A stretch of 64,000 nucleotides of DNA, taken from assembly GCA_964605235.1 (NCBI GenBank), contig CAZSBB010000005.1:130011-194010 (forward strand), in the 5' to 3' direction. Each line of letters starts with the position of its first letter. Within the stretch, counting starts at the first letter, position 1. Origin of the DNA: CAZSBB01 sp964605235. Lineage in GTDB: Bacteria; Planctomycetota; Phycisphaerae; Phycisphaerales; Phycisphaeraceae. Positions 46,124-54,657 of the stretch are shown one piece after another. The notes beneath the pieces are model-generated. The model was given only the letters and a program-made list of their open reading frames with translations. It had not been told where the DNA came from and did not search any database. Both the position numbers and the translations under genes were made by a program.

Positions 46124-48132
46124 TTCGGATGACTTGCATCAAGGTTTCCATGGTGATGGCCTGCCTCGCGTGCATGACGACCAGCCCCAGCGGTGCGGAG
46201 CCTGCGCCGCTGGGCTTGATGTCGCAGCGTGGCGAACGTCTTGAATATCATGGCCAAGGCTATGTCATCGCAGGCGCGGCCGGCCGGGGCTGGACCTCCT
46301 GGGCGGTGGCGGGCGACGAGTTTCTCCACGCGACGCCGAGCGTTGGTGGCATGGTCTTTCGCAACGCCGATCAGACCATCACTCGGCTGCCCAATGCTTC
46401 CCGCATGAATTCATACGGCGACGTCGGCCGCACGGGTTCGTTCGACGACGGCATCTACAAAATGCAGCTCACACCCGATCCGCACCTGCCGGTGATCGAG
46501 TTGTACGCGGGCTTCAACGCTGAGCGCGATCACGAGCTCCTGCTCTTTCTCCATGATGACGTGAAGCAAGTCCGGCTCATCGGCGACGGCCACCGCGGAG
46601 AACATGACGTGGCGCGGCACGACAACGACGCCACCCTGAAAGCCACAGCCAAACAATCCGCGGTGCTGCTGTCTGAAAGCGGTCGCGCCCTGGTGGTGCC
46701 CGGGCCCTGTCGCATCGCGCACACGCCCCACCCTGACGGCGGGCAGCGCCTCGCGGTCGTGCTGCCCGCAAAGGGATTCAAGGCCAACAGCTACCCCATC
46801 CGCGTTTGCACGGAACGGGTCGACGAATACTTCGTGCTGCATCCGCGCTTTAACGTCACGCAGCCCGACGACGATCAACTGCAAGGCCAAGCCACCTCAG
46901 GCGTGAAAAACCCGGTGTACCGCGCCGGCCAAGCGCCCAGCGTCGCCGTCGAGTTCGATTGGCTGGCGGACCAACCGTTCACCGGCCATGCGACGCTGCG
47001 GATCGTCACGGCGCTGGGGCAGATCGAGTTGGAACAGACCGCCACCCCGCAGCCGATCGAGGGCAATCGATGGGTCGCGCATTTTGCTGTGTCCCTGTCC
47101 ACGCCCGGCGTCGGCGATGTCGAGGCGACGCTGGTGGGCGGAGACGGCCGACTGATCTGGACCGACCGATACCGGATGGTCTACGACCTGGAACATTTCC
47201 AGCCGCCGTACAACAGCCCCGACGACCTGCGGGCTTTTTGGGAGCAGACGCTGGAACAGCAGCGTGCGGTCCCGATGGACGCCAGGATCCAACGTGTTTA
47301 CCGCGATTTCCCCGATTGGGAACTGTACGTGGTCAGTTTGTCGATCCTCGATGGCAAGCGGGTGCACGCCATGCTGTTTGTGCCCGAAGGGATACAGACG
47401 CCCGCCCCGGCAATGGTGACCAGCCACCCCAACACCACCGGCTTCAAGTTCAAGCCGGGGCCGGATGGTGTTTATGGGTCCAAGCTCAACCGCGACCGGC
47501 GGTACGTATCGATCACGCCGATCGTGCGTGGTTTCGAGCCGGACCAGCCGGACGTGCCGTTCAACCTGCCGTGGTGGGGGCCGGTTGAAGACAAGCAGAC
47601 CTACGTGGCCCGCTATTGGTTTGCGTCGATGGTGCGCTCGGTTGACTACCTGGCGACCCGGCCGGACCTGGTGGACATGGATCGCGTGATGGTGTCTGGC
47701 AGCAGCCAGGGCGGGGCGTTGGCGACCGCGCTGGCGGCACTGGACCAGCGCATCGCGCTGGCGCTCATCGATTCGCCTTCCAACGCGATGCACCACACCG
47801 CCCTGCCGCATTACCACACCTTCGGCCCGACGCTGGGCCAAATCCCCCCCGGCCAGAGCCGGCAGGACCTGCTCCACACGTTGAGCTACTTCGACCCGGC
47901 ACACCTGGCGGCATGGATCACCTGCCCGACACACGTCGCGCTGAGCGTCGGCGATCTGACCGTGCACAGCCTGGGTGGCATCGGCATCTATAAGAACCTG
48001 GTCAACGTGCCCGAGAAGCAAAAAAGCCTGACCCTCGGCCCAACGCGTCTGCACCGCAAGCCCCCCGAGGCTGAGGTCGTTTTTGAGACGCTCTTGTCAG
48101 ACTTCAGCCGCCATGACCCCGCCGCGGAATAA
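46120..48132 (+). CDS. Secreted acyl esterase, acetylxylan-esterase (AXE1)-like alpha/beta hydrolase
   Basis: The 670-residue protein has a weak N-terminal signal (VSMVMACLACMTTSPSGA), a beta-rich N-terminal half (about 30-340) and a C-terminal AXE1-like domain (about 350-665). The latter starts with PDDLRAFWEQTLEQ and has MVSGSSQGGALAT with nucleophile Ser529. The GTG at 46120 overlaps the previous stop by four bases; an ATG at 46129 is an alternative start. The layout matches the esterase at 31282-33168, so each arm of the divergon has one. Deacylation of the polymer or large fragments is likely; the acyl group is unknown. Confidence 0.8.
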   Translation: MIRMTCIKVSMVMACLACMTTSPSGAEPAPLGLMSQRGERLEYHGQGYVIAGAAGRGWTSWAVAGDEFLHATPSVGGMVFRNADQTITRLPNASRMNSYGDVGRTGSFDDGIYKMQLTPDPHLPVIELYAGFNAERDHELLLFLHDDVKQVRLIGDGHRGEHDVARHDNDATLKATAKQSAVLLSESGRALVVPGPCRIAHTPHPDGGQRLAVVLPAKGFKANSYPIRVCTERVDEYFVLHPRFNVTQPDDDQLQGQATSGVKNPVYRAGQAPSVAVEFDWLADQPFTGHATLRIVTALGQIELEQTATPQPIEGNRWVAHFAVSLSTPGVGDVEATLVGGDGRLIWTDRYRMVYDLEHFQPPYNSPDDLRAFWEQTLEQQRAVPMDARIQRVYRDFPDWELYVVSLSILDGKRVHAMLFVPEGIQTPAPAMVTSHPNTTGFKFKPGPDGVYGSKLNRDRRYVSITPIVRGFEPDQPDVPFNLPWWGPVEDKQTYVARYWFASMVRSVDYLATRPDLVDMDRVMVSGSSQGGALATALAALDQRIALALIDSPSNAMHHTALPHYHTFGPTLGQIPPGQSRQDLLHTLSYFDPAHLAAWITCPTHVALSVGDLTVHSLGGIGIYKNLVNVPEKQKSLTLGPTRLHRKPPEAEVVFETLLSDFSRHDPAAE

Positions 48133-48135
48133 GCC

Positions 48136-49545
48136 ATGAACATCCTCTTCATCTGTGCCGACCAATTTCGCTTTGATTGCCTGAGCAGCCTGGGCCACCC
48201 GTGCGTGCGCACCCCACACCTCGACGCCCTCGCCAGGCAAGGCGTGAACTTCACCTCCGCCTATGCCGCGACCGCTCCGTGCTCGCCTTCGCGCGCTTCC
48301 ATGTTCACCGGCCAGTACCCCGACACCCACGGCGTGATCAACGGCAACCACGCGTTGCAGCCCCACGATCGGCTCGTCCTTCCCCAGCACCTGCAACACG
48401 CGGGCCTGCACACCGCCCTGATCGGCAAGCTGCACCTCTACCCATTCTTCCGCGACTTCGGTTTCGACCACTTTCAGCGCAGCGACTACTTCTTCAACAA
48501 CTACGACGCCCAAGCGCTCGAAGACTCGAGCTATCTGCACTGGCTGCGTCGACGGCTGGGCACGAAGGCCGCCGATCAAATCATCGTTCGCTTCTCGGAT
48601 GACGAGGCCTGCTACGCGACGGACCAGTGGCGATTCATCGTCGGCCGCAACCACGTGGACGAGGCACACCACCCCACCAGCTGGACGACCGATGAAGCGA
48701 TCCGATATCTCGATCAGGCCGGGAGCAAGCCGTTCTTCCTGAACGTGTCGTATTTCGGCCCGCACCAGCCGTACGCCTGCCCGTCGCCGTGGAACGAGAT
48801 GTACAACCCGGACGAACTGCCATTGCCCGAGGATTTCGACAACCGCATCGACGACAAGCCCATTATTGCCAACGACAGGTTTTATCAAGAGTCCCACGGC
48901 TTCCGTGCAGCGCAGGGCTGGACCCGGCAGACCCACCGCCAAGCCCTGGCGGCGTACTACGGCAACATCTCGATGATCGATCATCACATCGGTCGGCTGC
49001 TGGCCGGGCTGCGGGCGAGCGGTCACGCGGACAACACGATGGTCGTGTTCACCGCCGACCACGGAGACATGGCGGGTCAGTTCGGCTGCTACTTCAAGAG
49101 CCTGGGCTACGACGGCAGCGCCCGCGTGCCGTTGATCGTGCACGACCCGCGCAGCGCCCGCGCCGGGCAAAGCGAATCGCGGGCCGTGTCCTTGCTTGAT
49201 TTGTATGCGACGTTCCTCGCCACCGCCGACGCGACAGCGACCGAGGAGCACGCGTCGCGCGACCTGACGCCGCTGCTGCTCGAGGCAGGGGCCAACTGGG
49301 ACGACCGCGTGTTTTTCAAGCAGGGCGCGCACGCCATGCTGGTTCGTGGCGATCTCAAGCTGTTGCGTGACATGGTGGACGACGAGGTGGTGTACGAGTT
49401 GTACGATCGAACCAGGCTTCCCATCGACGCGGTCAACCTCTGGCCTGCGCGCCACGCCGACCCGGTGTGCGAGCAACTGCGTCGTGAGTTGGACGCCTGG
49501 GTCGCGGAGCAGTCAGGCGTGGCCCTGGCCGGGCGAGGTGCTTGA
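48136..49545 (+). CDS. Sulfatase (type I, Cys-type formylglycine)
   Basis: The 469-residue protein starts MNILFICADQFRFDCL and has the signature CSPSR with Cys49, LIGKLHLYPFF, VVFTADHGDMAGQFG and a C-terminal region with ELYDRTRLP in place of the usual 'DP' block. DQ replaces DD at the N-terminal metal site. No signal peptide is visible. It lies three bases after the esterase stop and its own stop overlaps the GH78 start, so it is co-translated with both. Confidence 0.9.
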   Translation: MNILFICADQFRFDCLSSLGHPCVRTPHLDALARQGVNFTSAYAATAPCSPSRASMFTGQYPDTHGVINGNHALQPHDRLVLPQHLQHAGLHTALIGKLHLYPFFRDFGFDHFQRSDYFFNNYDAQALEDSSYLHWLRRRLGTKAADQIIVRFSDDEACYATDQWRFIVGRNHVDEAHHPTSWTTDEAIRYLDQAGSKPFFLNVSYFGPHQPYACPSPWNEMYNPDELPLPEDFDNRIDDKPIIANDRFYQESHGFRAAQGWTRQTHRQALAAYYGNISMIDHHIGRLLAGLRASGHADNTMVVFTADHGDMAGQFGCYFKSLGYDGSARVPLIVHDPRSARAGQSESRAVSLLDLYATFLATADATATEEHASRDLTPLLLEAGANWDDRVFFKQGAHAMLVRGDLKLLRDMVDDEVVYELYDRTRLPIDAVNLWPARHADPVCEQLRRELDAWVAEQSGVALAGRGA

Positions 49546-52103
49546 TGCAAAGTGCTGCGCACCTGTTTATGCACTCGACACCCCGGACCGATACGAAGCG
49601 CACTTTCCCTGATGCGGCGCCGCCTTGGCCGATGCCGCGTTGGGAAGCGACGTGGATCTGGTCGGCAGAGTCGACCGAAAAGGCTCACGACTACGTGTAT
49701 TTCCGTCGCACTTTCGACGCGGTGGAATCGCGCGAGCCGGTGCTGCTTCGGCTTGCGGCCGAGCGCGACGCGACGCTTTGGGTGAATGGGCAGTTGATCG
49801 ACCATGGGCCGGCGATCTCCGATCCGCGCTTCAAGCGGTATCAGACTTACGACATCACCCCCCACCTGTCCCGCGCTGAAAACTGCGTGGCGGTGCGTGT
49901 TTATCACGACCACACGATCGCCGGCTTCACCGCGCACGCCGACGCGCGCGGGTTGCTGTGTCAGGTCGAAGCGGGCGGCCGGGTGCTGGCAGCGAGCGAT
50001 GCGTCCTGGCGAGCGATCCCCGCCAAGGCGTATCTCAAGCCCACGCCGCGCATGGGCGACTCGATGTGGGCGGAGGTCTTCGACGCTCGGCTCGACACCC
50101 CGGGCTGGCACACGGTCGGCTTTGACGACGCTGCCTGGCCCCACGCCAAAGAAGTCATCGACAAGCGACATGTCCTGTGGGGTTCGCAGCAGCCGCGCAC
50201 GCGGTTTTACCCCTGGGTCAACCTCATCCCGAGCGAGACGCGCCCGCTGCGGCGGACGCGCCGTCGTCCGGCCGAGTTGCTCCGAATGGGCGAAGTGCTC
50301 CAGCAGCGCGAAGCCTCGCCGCAGGACACCGCCATACGCATGAGCCTTGAATCCATCATGCCGCTGGCGAAAGCCGCGGTGCATGACGCCGACAAGCTAT
50401 TGAGCGGCGACGGCCCGAGCATCATCAGCAACTCACCTCTGGACGAGCCGGACGACAGGTTCGACGGCCTGCGCAACGCCACCATCGTGCTGGACTTCGG
50501 CCGACTGATGAACGCCCGGCTCGGTATGCAACTCGACGCACCGGGTGGCCAGATCGATGTGGGATACGCCAGCCATCTGGATGACGGACGCGTGGTGCCG
50601 TACTCGTCCAACCGCGTCGCCAATGCGGACTGCTGCATCCTCCGAGAGGGGCCGCAACATTGGCAGACCGCCGACTGGCGGCACTTCCGCTATGTGCAAC
50701 TCACCTTCCGCAACCTCAGCGCGGCGGTGACGCTGCACCAAGTCTGGGCCGAGCAGATCGAGCTTGGTCTGGAACCGTGTGGGCAGTTCCACAGCGACGA
50801 CCCGAAGCTCGATCAACTGTTCGAGATCGTGCGCCGCACGACGGACCTCAACACGCTGGACCGCACGATGGACAACCCGTCGCGCGAACGCAAGCAATAC
50901 CTGGGCGACTGCTCGGGGATCGTGCCCGCCATCTCGGCCGGCTTCGGCGACGCCGCGGTGCTGCGCCGCTATTTCCTCAACGCACGCGAAGGCCAGCACG
51001 CGACGGGCCTCTACCGCTACAGTTACCCCGGCCACGACCACGACCACGCCTCGCTGTTCGACCATTCGCTCTCGCTGCCGCTGCGCTTGTGGGAGCATTA
51101 CCAGCTCTTCGCGGACGAAGACCTGGTTCGCGAAATGTGGCCGAGCATCGAGCGGTTGCTGGCGTTGTGCGCTTCGTGCGTTGACGACCAGGGCATGATG
51201 CACCTGCCGCCCTACAACATCTGGTTCGACTGGGCCGACATGGATCGACGCGGGCATTTCCTGCCGCTGCAATCGATGGCCGCGGAGGTGATGCGCTGCT
51301 CGGCCGAACTCGCAAGCGTGGTTGGTGCTGACGCAACGCGTTGGGCGGCGTCAGCCCAGTTCCTGGTGGAACAGGTCCCCCGCTGGTTCGACGCGGAGCG
51401 CGGCGTGTTTGCGGACAGCATTGTGGACGGGCAGCGTCAATCCCATCTCAGCGAACACGCCATCAGCCTCATCGCTTATTGGCGACAGGCGCCCGCAGCC
51501 ATGATCGACGCGTGCCTGGATTACTGGGCCCAGGACCCGTCACGCTTCGGGCAGGCGTCGCCGGCCTGGTTCTACCTGCCCGCCGCGTTCATCCGGGGCG
51601 GGCGCAGCGACCTCGCCATCGCATGGATGCATCGACGGGCCGATCAACTGCAACGCCAGGGCCTGGACACGTGGCCCGAGACCTGGTGTCTCTACGGCGA
51701 ACGCACGCTGGGCACCTGGCGCTGCCGCAACAGCCGCGCCATCGCCCAAGGCGCGGGCCTTGGTGTGACGACGGCGTTGCTGCACGACCTGTGCGGCATC
51801 CAGCCGGCCGAGCCGGGATTTCGGTCCGTGCGTCTCGCGCCGCAGCCGGGCTCACTCACCCGGTTGCAAGGCACACGCCCCGGGCCCGATGGCCTTTACG
51901 CGCTTGAGCTGCAGCGCCACGCCGACCGTCACGTCCTGCAACTCACGCTGCCCTCGCCGCGCCGCGTCACGCTCGACACCCGCTTCGCACCCGACGCCCG
52001 GCAGGTTCTGGTTAACGGCCAGGCCCTGCCCACCGAGCCGACAACCACCTATACCTGGCAGGCCGAAACGCACTCGACAATCGTCGTTGCACGCGCGAAT
52101 TGA
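49545..52103 (+). CDS. GH78-type alpha-L-rhamnosidase
   Basis: The 852-residue protein has N-terminal beta domains with WIWSAESTEKAHDYVYFRRT (jelly-roll CBM67-like domain) and a further beta domain, then the (alpha/alpha)6 barrel of GH78. The latter contains TDLNTLDRTMDNPSRERKQ and YLGDCSGI (about residues 430-455), which holds acidic residues in the position of the GH78 catalytic block, and an aromatic-rich barrel end (SPAWFYLPAAF). A C-terminal beta domain follows. No signal peptide is visible. The ATG at 49545 overlaps the sulfatase stop and has GAGG seven bases upstream. Rhamnose release from a fragment is the expected role. Confidence 0.8.
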   Translation: MQSAAHLFMHSTPRTDTKRTFPDAAPPWPMPRWEATWIWSAESTEKAHDYVYFRRTFDAVESREPVLLRLAAERDATLWVNGQLIDHGPAISDPRFKRYQTYDITPHLSRAENCVAVRVYHDHTIAGFTAHADARGLLCQVEAGGRVLAASDASWRAIPAKAYLKPTPRMGDSMWAEVFDARLDTPGWHTVGFDDAAWPHAKEVIDKRHVLWGSQQPRTRFYPWVNLIPSETRPLRRTRRRPAELLRMGEVLQQREASPQDTAIRMSLESIMPLAKAAVHDADKLLSGDGPSIISNSPLDEPDDRFDGLRNATIVLDFGRLMNARLGMQLDAPGGQIDVGYASHLDDGRVVPYSSNRVANADCCILREGPQHWQTADWRHFRYVQLTFRNLSAAVTLHQVWAEQIELGLEPCGQFHSDDPKLDQLFEIVRRTTDLNTLDRTMDNPSRERKQYLGDCSGIVPAISAGFGDAAVLRRYFLNAREGQHATGLYRYSYPGHDHDHASLFDHSLSLPLRLWEHYQLFADEDLVREMWPSIERLLALCASCVDDQGMMHLPPYNIWFDWADMDRRGHFLPLQSMAAEVMRCSAELASVVGADATRWAASAQFLVEQVPRWFDAERGVFADSIVDGQRQSHLSEHAISLIAYWRQAPAAMIDACLDYWAQDPSRFGQASPAWFYLPAAFIRGGRSDLAIAWMHRRADQLQRQGLDTWPETWCLYGERTLGTWRCRNSRAIAQGAGLGVTTALLHDLCGIQPAEPGFRSVRLAPQPGSLTRLQGTRPGPDGLYALELQRHADRHVLQLTLPSPRRVTLDTRFAPDARQVLVNGQALPTEPTTTYTWQAETHSTIVVARAN

Positions 52104-52108
52104 AAACC

Positions 52109-54190
52109 ATGCTCATCGGCACCCAATACCTGCGTCCGCCCAACCCCGACCCCGAACACTGGGAAGGCGACCTCCGCAACATCCAAACGCTGGGCTTTTC
52201 CTTGGTGCGTTGCTGGCTGCTCTGGCGCAGCGTCGAACCGAAAGAGGGGCATTGGCAATGGGACCCGTACGACCGCTTCATGGAGCTGGCTGAGCGTCAC
52301 GGCCTGTCGGTCGTGATCCAGCTGATCCCCGAAGCGCAGCCGCAATGGTTTTTGCGCAAGCACCGCGACCTGCTTCCGGTGACGGCAACGGGCGAACGGA
52401 TGGGACAGGCGGGCTACGGCATGCTGGTGTCGGGCGGCTATCCCGGCATCTACTTTGACCATGACGCTGCCCTGCAAGGCACCGCCGAGTTCTTCACGCA
52501 AGCGGCCCGGCGCTATGGCCAACACCCCGCGACCCACAGCTGGGATGTGTGGAACGAGATCCAGCCGCACGACGGGTTGCCGAGCTACGACGCCGCAACG
52601 TTGGCGCGATGGCACGGCTGGCTGCGCGAGCGCTATCGCTCCATCGAAGCGTTCAACCAGCGGCTGCTCACACAGTACGAGCGTTTCGAAGAAATCGAGA
52701 TGCCGCGAAAACAGGTCAGCCACGATGGCTGCCAGCAGATGCGGCGGTTGTTTGACGAGTTTCGCTATTGGCGTCAACGACAGGAGATGAAAAGGCGGGC
52801 GGGACTGATCCGCGCCGTCGACCGCGCTCACCCCGTGCACAGCCACGTGCCTGCGAGCGGGATGAATGTCACGCAGTCTCACATGTGGCAGCTCGCCGCC
52901 GAGCTCGACGGCTTCGGCACCAGTCAATACCTCAACGAGCGTGTCCTGCCGGACGGCTACGACTACCGGTATGCGGCGCTGTACTGCGCGACCGCGCGCT
53001 CCGCGGCCAACGGCAAGCCGTGGTGGATGAGCGAGCAGAGCGGCGGTCCAACCTACTACCAATACGGCCACAACAACCGCACCCCGGCCGAGATTCGCTC
53101 CAACCTGTTGCTACCAATGTCACAGGGCGCGGAAGTCTGTCTCTACTGGCAGTACCGCGGCGAGCGATTCGGGGAGGAGGCGCCCAACTGGGCGCTGACC
53201 AACTTCGATGGGTCGCTCAACGAGCGCACCGCGGCGGCTGCGCAGGTCGCCGAGGCGATCCAGCGAGAAAAGAAAAACCTGGCCAATGCTCGTCGGCCGA
53301 CCGCGGAGATCGGCGTGTTGGTGGACCACACCAGTCGGCTCTACGAATTGCATACTCAGAGCTGGGTGCCGCAAGGCGTCAGCGTCGCGGCCGAGGCGGA
53401 AGACACGTACGTGTCGCTCGGTCGTGCGGGTTTCGCGGCTGACTTCCATCATGCGGAGAACGTTGCCGAGCAGGGACTGCCGCCCGCTTGCCGATTGCTT
53501 TTTCTGCCGATGTGCAGCGCGTTGTCGGATGCCGCGATTGCTCGGCTGCTGGAGTGGGTGGCGGCCGGGGGAACGTTGGTGGCCGGGGCATACCTGGGCA
53601 TGTACGACGAGGACGGGTACGTGCCGCCGGTGATGCCGCGGGAGCCGTGGAGCAGCGCGTTGGGCCTGCGGGTGCTGACACGACATTACCCAACTGGCCC
53701 GGTGCTTGAGCCGAACGTCGATGCGTGCCCGCCGTTGGCCGGGCACTGGACGGTCGAAGAGCTGCGTGTCGACGACGCGGAGGTATTGGCGACCTGGCAA
53801 AGCAAGCCCGCGTTGACGCGCCGCGGCTGGGGTCAGGGGCAGTTGTATTACGCCGCCACCTGCATCGCCCAAGGCAAGCATCAGGCGCTGCTGCGGCCGT
53901 GGCTCGAACGCTGGGCCGAGCAGGCCGGGGTGGTGCGCTGGCACAGCAGCGCCGGCGCCGTGCTCGCCGATCGGCTGGTCGGGCCGCGCGCACAGCACCT
54001 GTTCTTCACTGCGTGCACACATGCGGATCAAACGGCAACCCTGCTGGGCAGCGCCGACCTGCAGGGGCCGATGCACGACGCCATGACCGGCCGACCGCTT
54101 GGCACGCTCCAGCCCGGCGGCGAATACCAGATCGAGATCGCACCACGCGAAACACGCTGGGTCGTGGTGTCGACCGGTGCGGAGGGGTAA
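52109..54190 (+). CDS. GH42-type beta-galactosidase
   Basis: The 693-residue product has the GH42 barrel: LRNIQTLGFSLVRCWLLWRS, WDVWNEIQPHD with acid/base Glu150, and WWMSEQSGGPT with nucleophile Glu309. A trimerisation (amidotransferase-like) domain (about 390-570: CRLLFLPMCSALSDAAIARL) and a small C-terminal beta domain follow. No signal peptide is visible. The ATG at 52109 is preferred to a TTG at 52100; no good SD is seen. It is the last gene of the right arm, five bases after GH78, and probably cleaves beta-galactosides released by the upstream enzymes. Confidence 0.85.
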   Translation: MLIGTQYLRPPNPDPEHWEGDLRNIQTLGFSLVRCWLLWRSVEPKEGHWQWDPYDRFMELAERHGLSVVIQLIPEAQPQWFLRKHRDLLPVTATGERMGQAGYGMLVSGGYPGIYFDHDAALQGTAEFFTQAARRYGQHPATHSWDVWNEIQPHDGLPSYDAATLARWHGWLRERYRSIEAFNQRLLTQYERFEEIEMPRKQVSHDGCQQMRRLFDEFRYWRQRQEMKRRAGLIRAVDRAHPVHSHVPASGMNVTQSHMWQLAAELDGFGTSQYLNERVLPDGYDYRYAALYCATARSAANGKPWWMSEQSGGPTYYQYGHNNRTPAEIRSNLLLPMSQGAEVCLYWQYRGERFGEEAPNWALTNFDGSLNERTAAAAQVAEAIQREKKNLANARRPTAEIGVLVDHTSRLYELHTQSWVPQGVSVAAEAEDTYVSLGRAGFAADFHHAENVAEQGLPPACRLLFLPMCSALSDAAIARLLEWVAAGGTLVAGAYLGMYDEDGYVPPVMPREPWSSALGLRVLTRHYPTGPVLEPNVDACPPLAGHWTVEELRVDDAEVLATWQSKPALTRRGWGQGQLYYAATCIAQGKHQALLRPWLERWAEQAGVVRWHSSAGAVLADRLVGPRAQHLFFTACTHADQTATLLGSADLQGPMHDAMTGRPLGTLQPGGEYQIEIAPRETRWVVVSTGAEG

Positions 54191-54211
54191 TCCGTCGGCA
54201 GGAGTATGCTT

Positions 54212-54337
54212 TCAATTCTGGTGAACGGCGGCCCAAGTCTGCAGCGCCCGGCGGCAGGCCTGCCCCGCAGCGTCGGTCGCCTTAACCTGGCCCTTGCACA
54301 TCGGCAAGTGCGGCCAGTAGCAGGGGCAGTTTTTCAT
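54212..54337 (-). CDS. Candidate Cys-rich small protein, 41 residues
   Basis: On the minus strand the ATG at 54337, with GGAG four bases upstream, opens a 41-codon frame starting MKNCPCYWPHLPMCKGQVK and ending AAVHQN. About 88% of its third codon positions are G or C, as in the real genes here, and three Cys lie in the first eleven residues. An in-frame TGA lies just upstream. An inverted repeat (CATGAC...GTCATG, 54335-54354) spans the start. A second open frame overlaps its first half (with DYTDWDMTMESHEK), so it could instead be part of a frameshifted relic. Function unknown. Confidence 0.35.
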   Translation of the reverse strand: MKNCPCYWPHLPMCKGQVKATDAAGQACRRALQTWAAVHQN

Positions 54338-54657
54338 GACTCTCCATGGTCATGTCCCAATCCGTGTAATCAAAATGGTTGCGATCGGTCTCCGCGAACA
54401 CCGCAGACCACGCTTACCTCAGGCCAAGTTTCTGATAGGTAATTTGATTCCATGTGGGCTGGGCGAACACCACCAAACAGCGCCAGGCGTCTAGCTCTCA
54501 CCCGTCCGTCCCTCTGACGCTGAACTGTCGCCGTTTGTCGTGGCAGGAAACCATCCGCGCCGGAGTCGCCATTGCCCCGCAGCATTCATCCCAGGCCGGC
54601 GCGACCCGGCATAGATCCACCGCACCCTGAGCCGTGCTGGACGATCATTCATATGCA
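54338..54657. other. Convergent spacer without a convincing gene
   Basis: Between the GH42 gene and the beta-helix gene nothing further is supportable. On the minus strand a short open stretch (54305-54440) reads WSAVFAETDRNHFDYTDW and may be the end of a decayed gene. The palindrome GGCAGGCCTGCC (54253-54264) lies inside the small ORF and has no T-run. Confidence 0.4.

Noticed and set aside
54253..54264. Palindrome GGCAGGCCTGCC as a terminator between convergent genes
   Set aside because: It has no T-run on either strand and lies inside the candidate small ORF.
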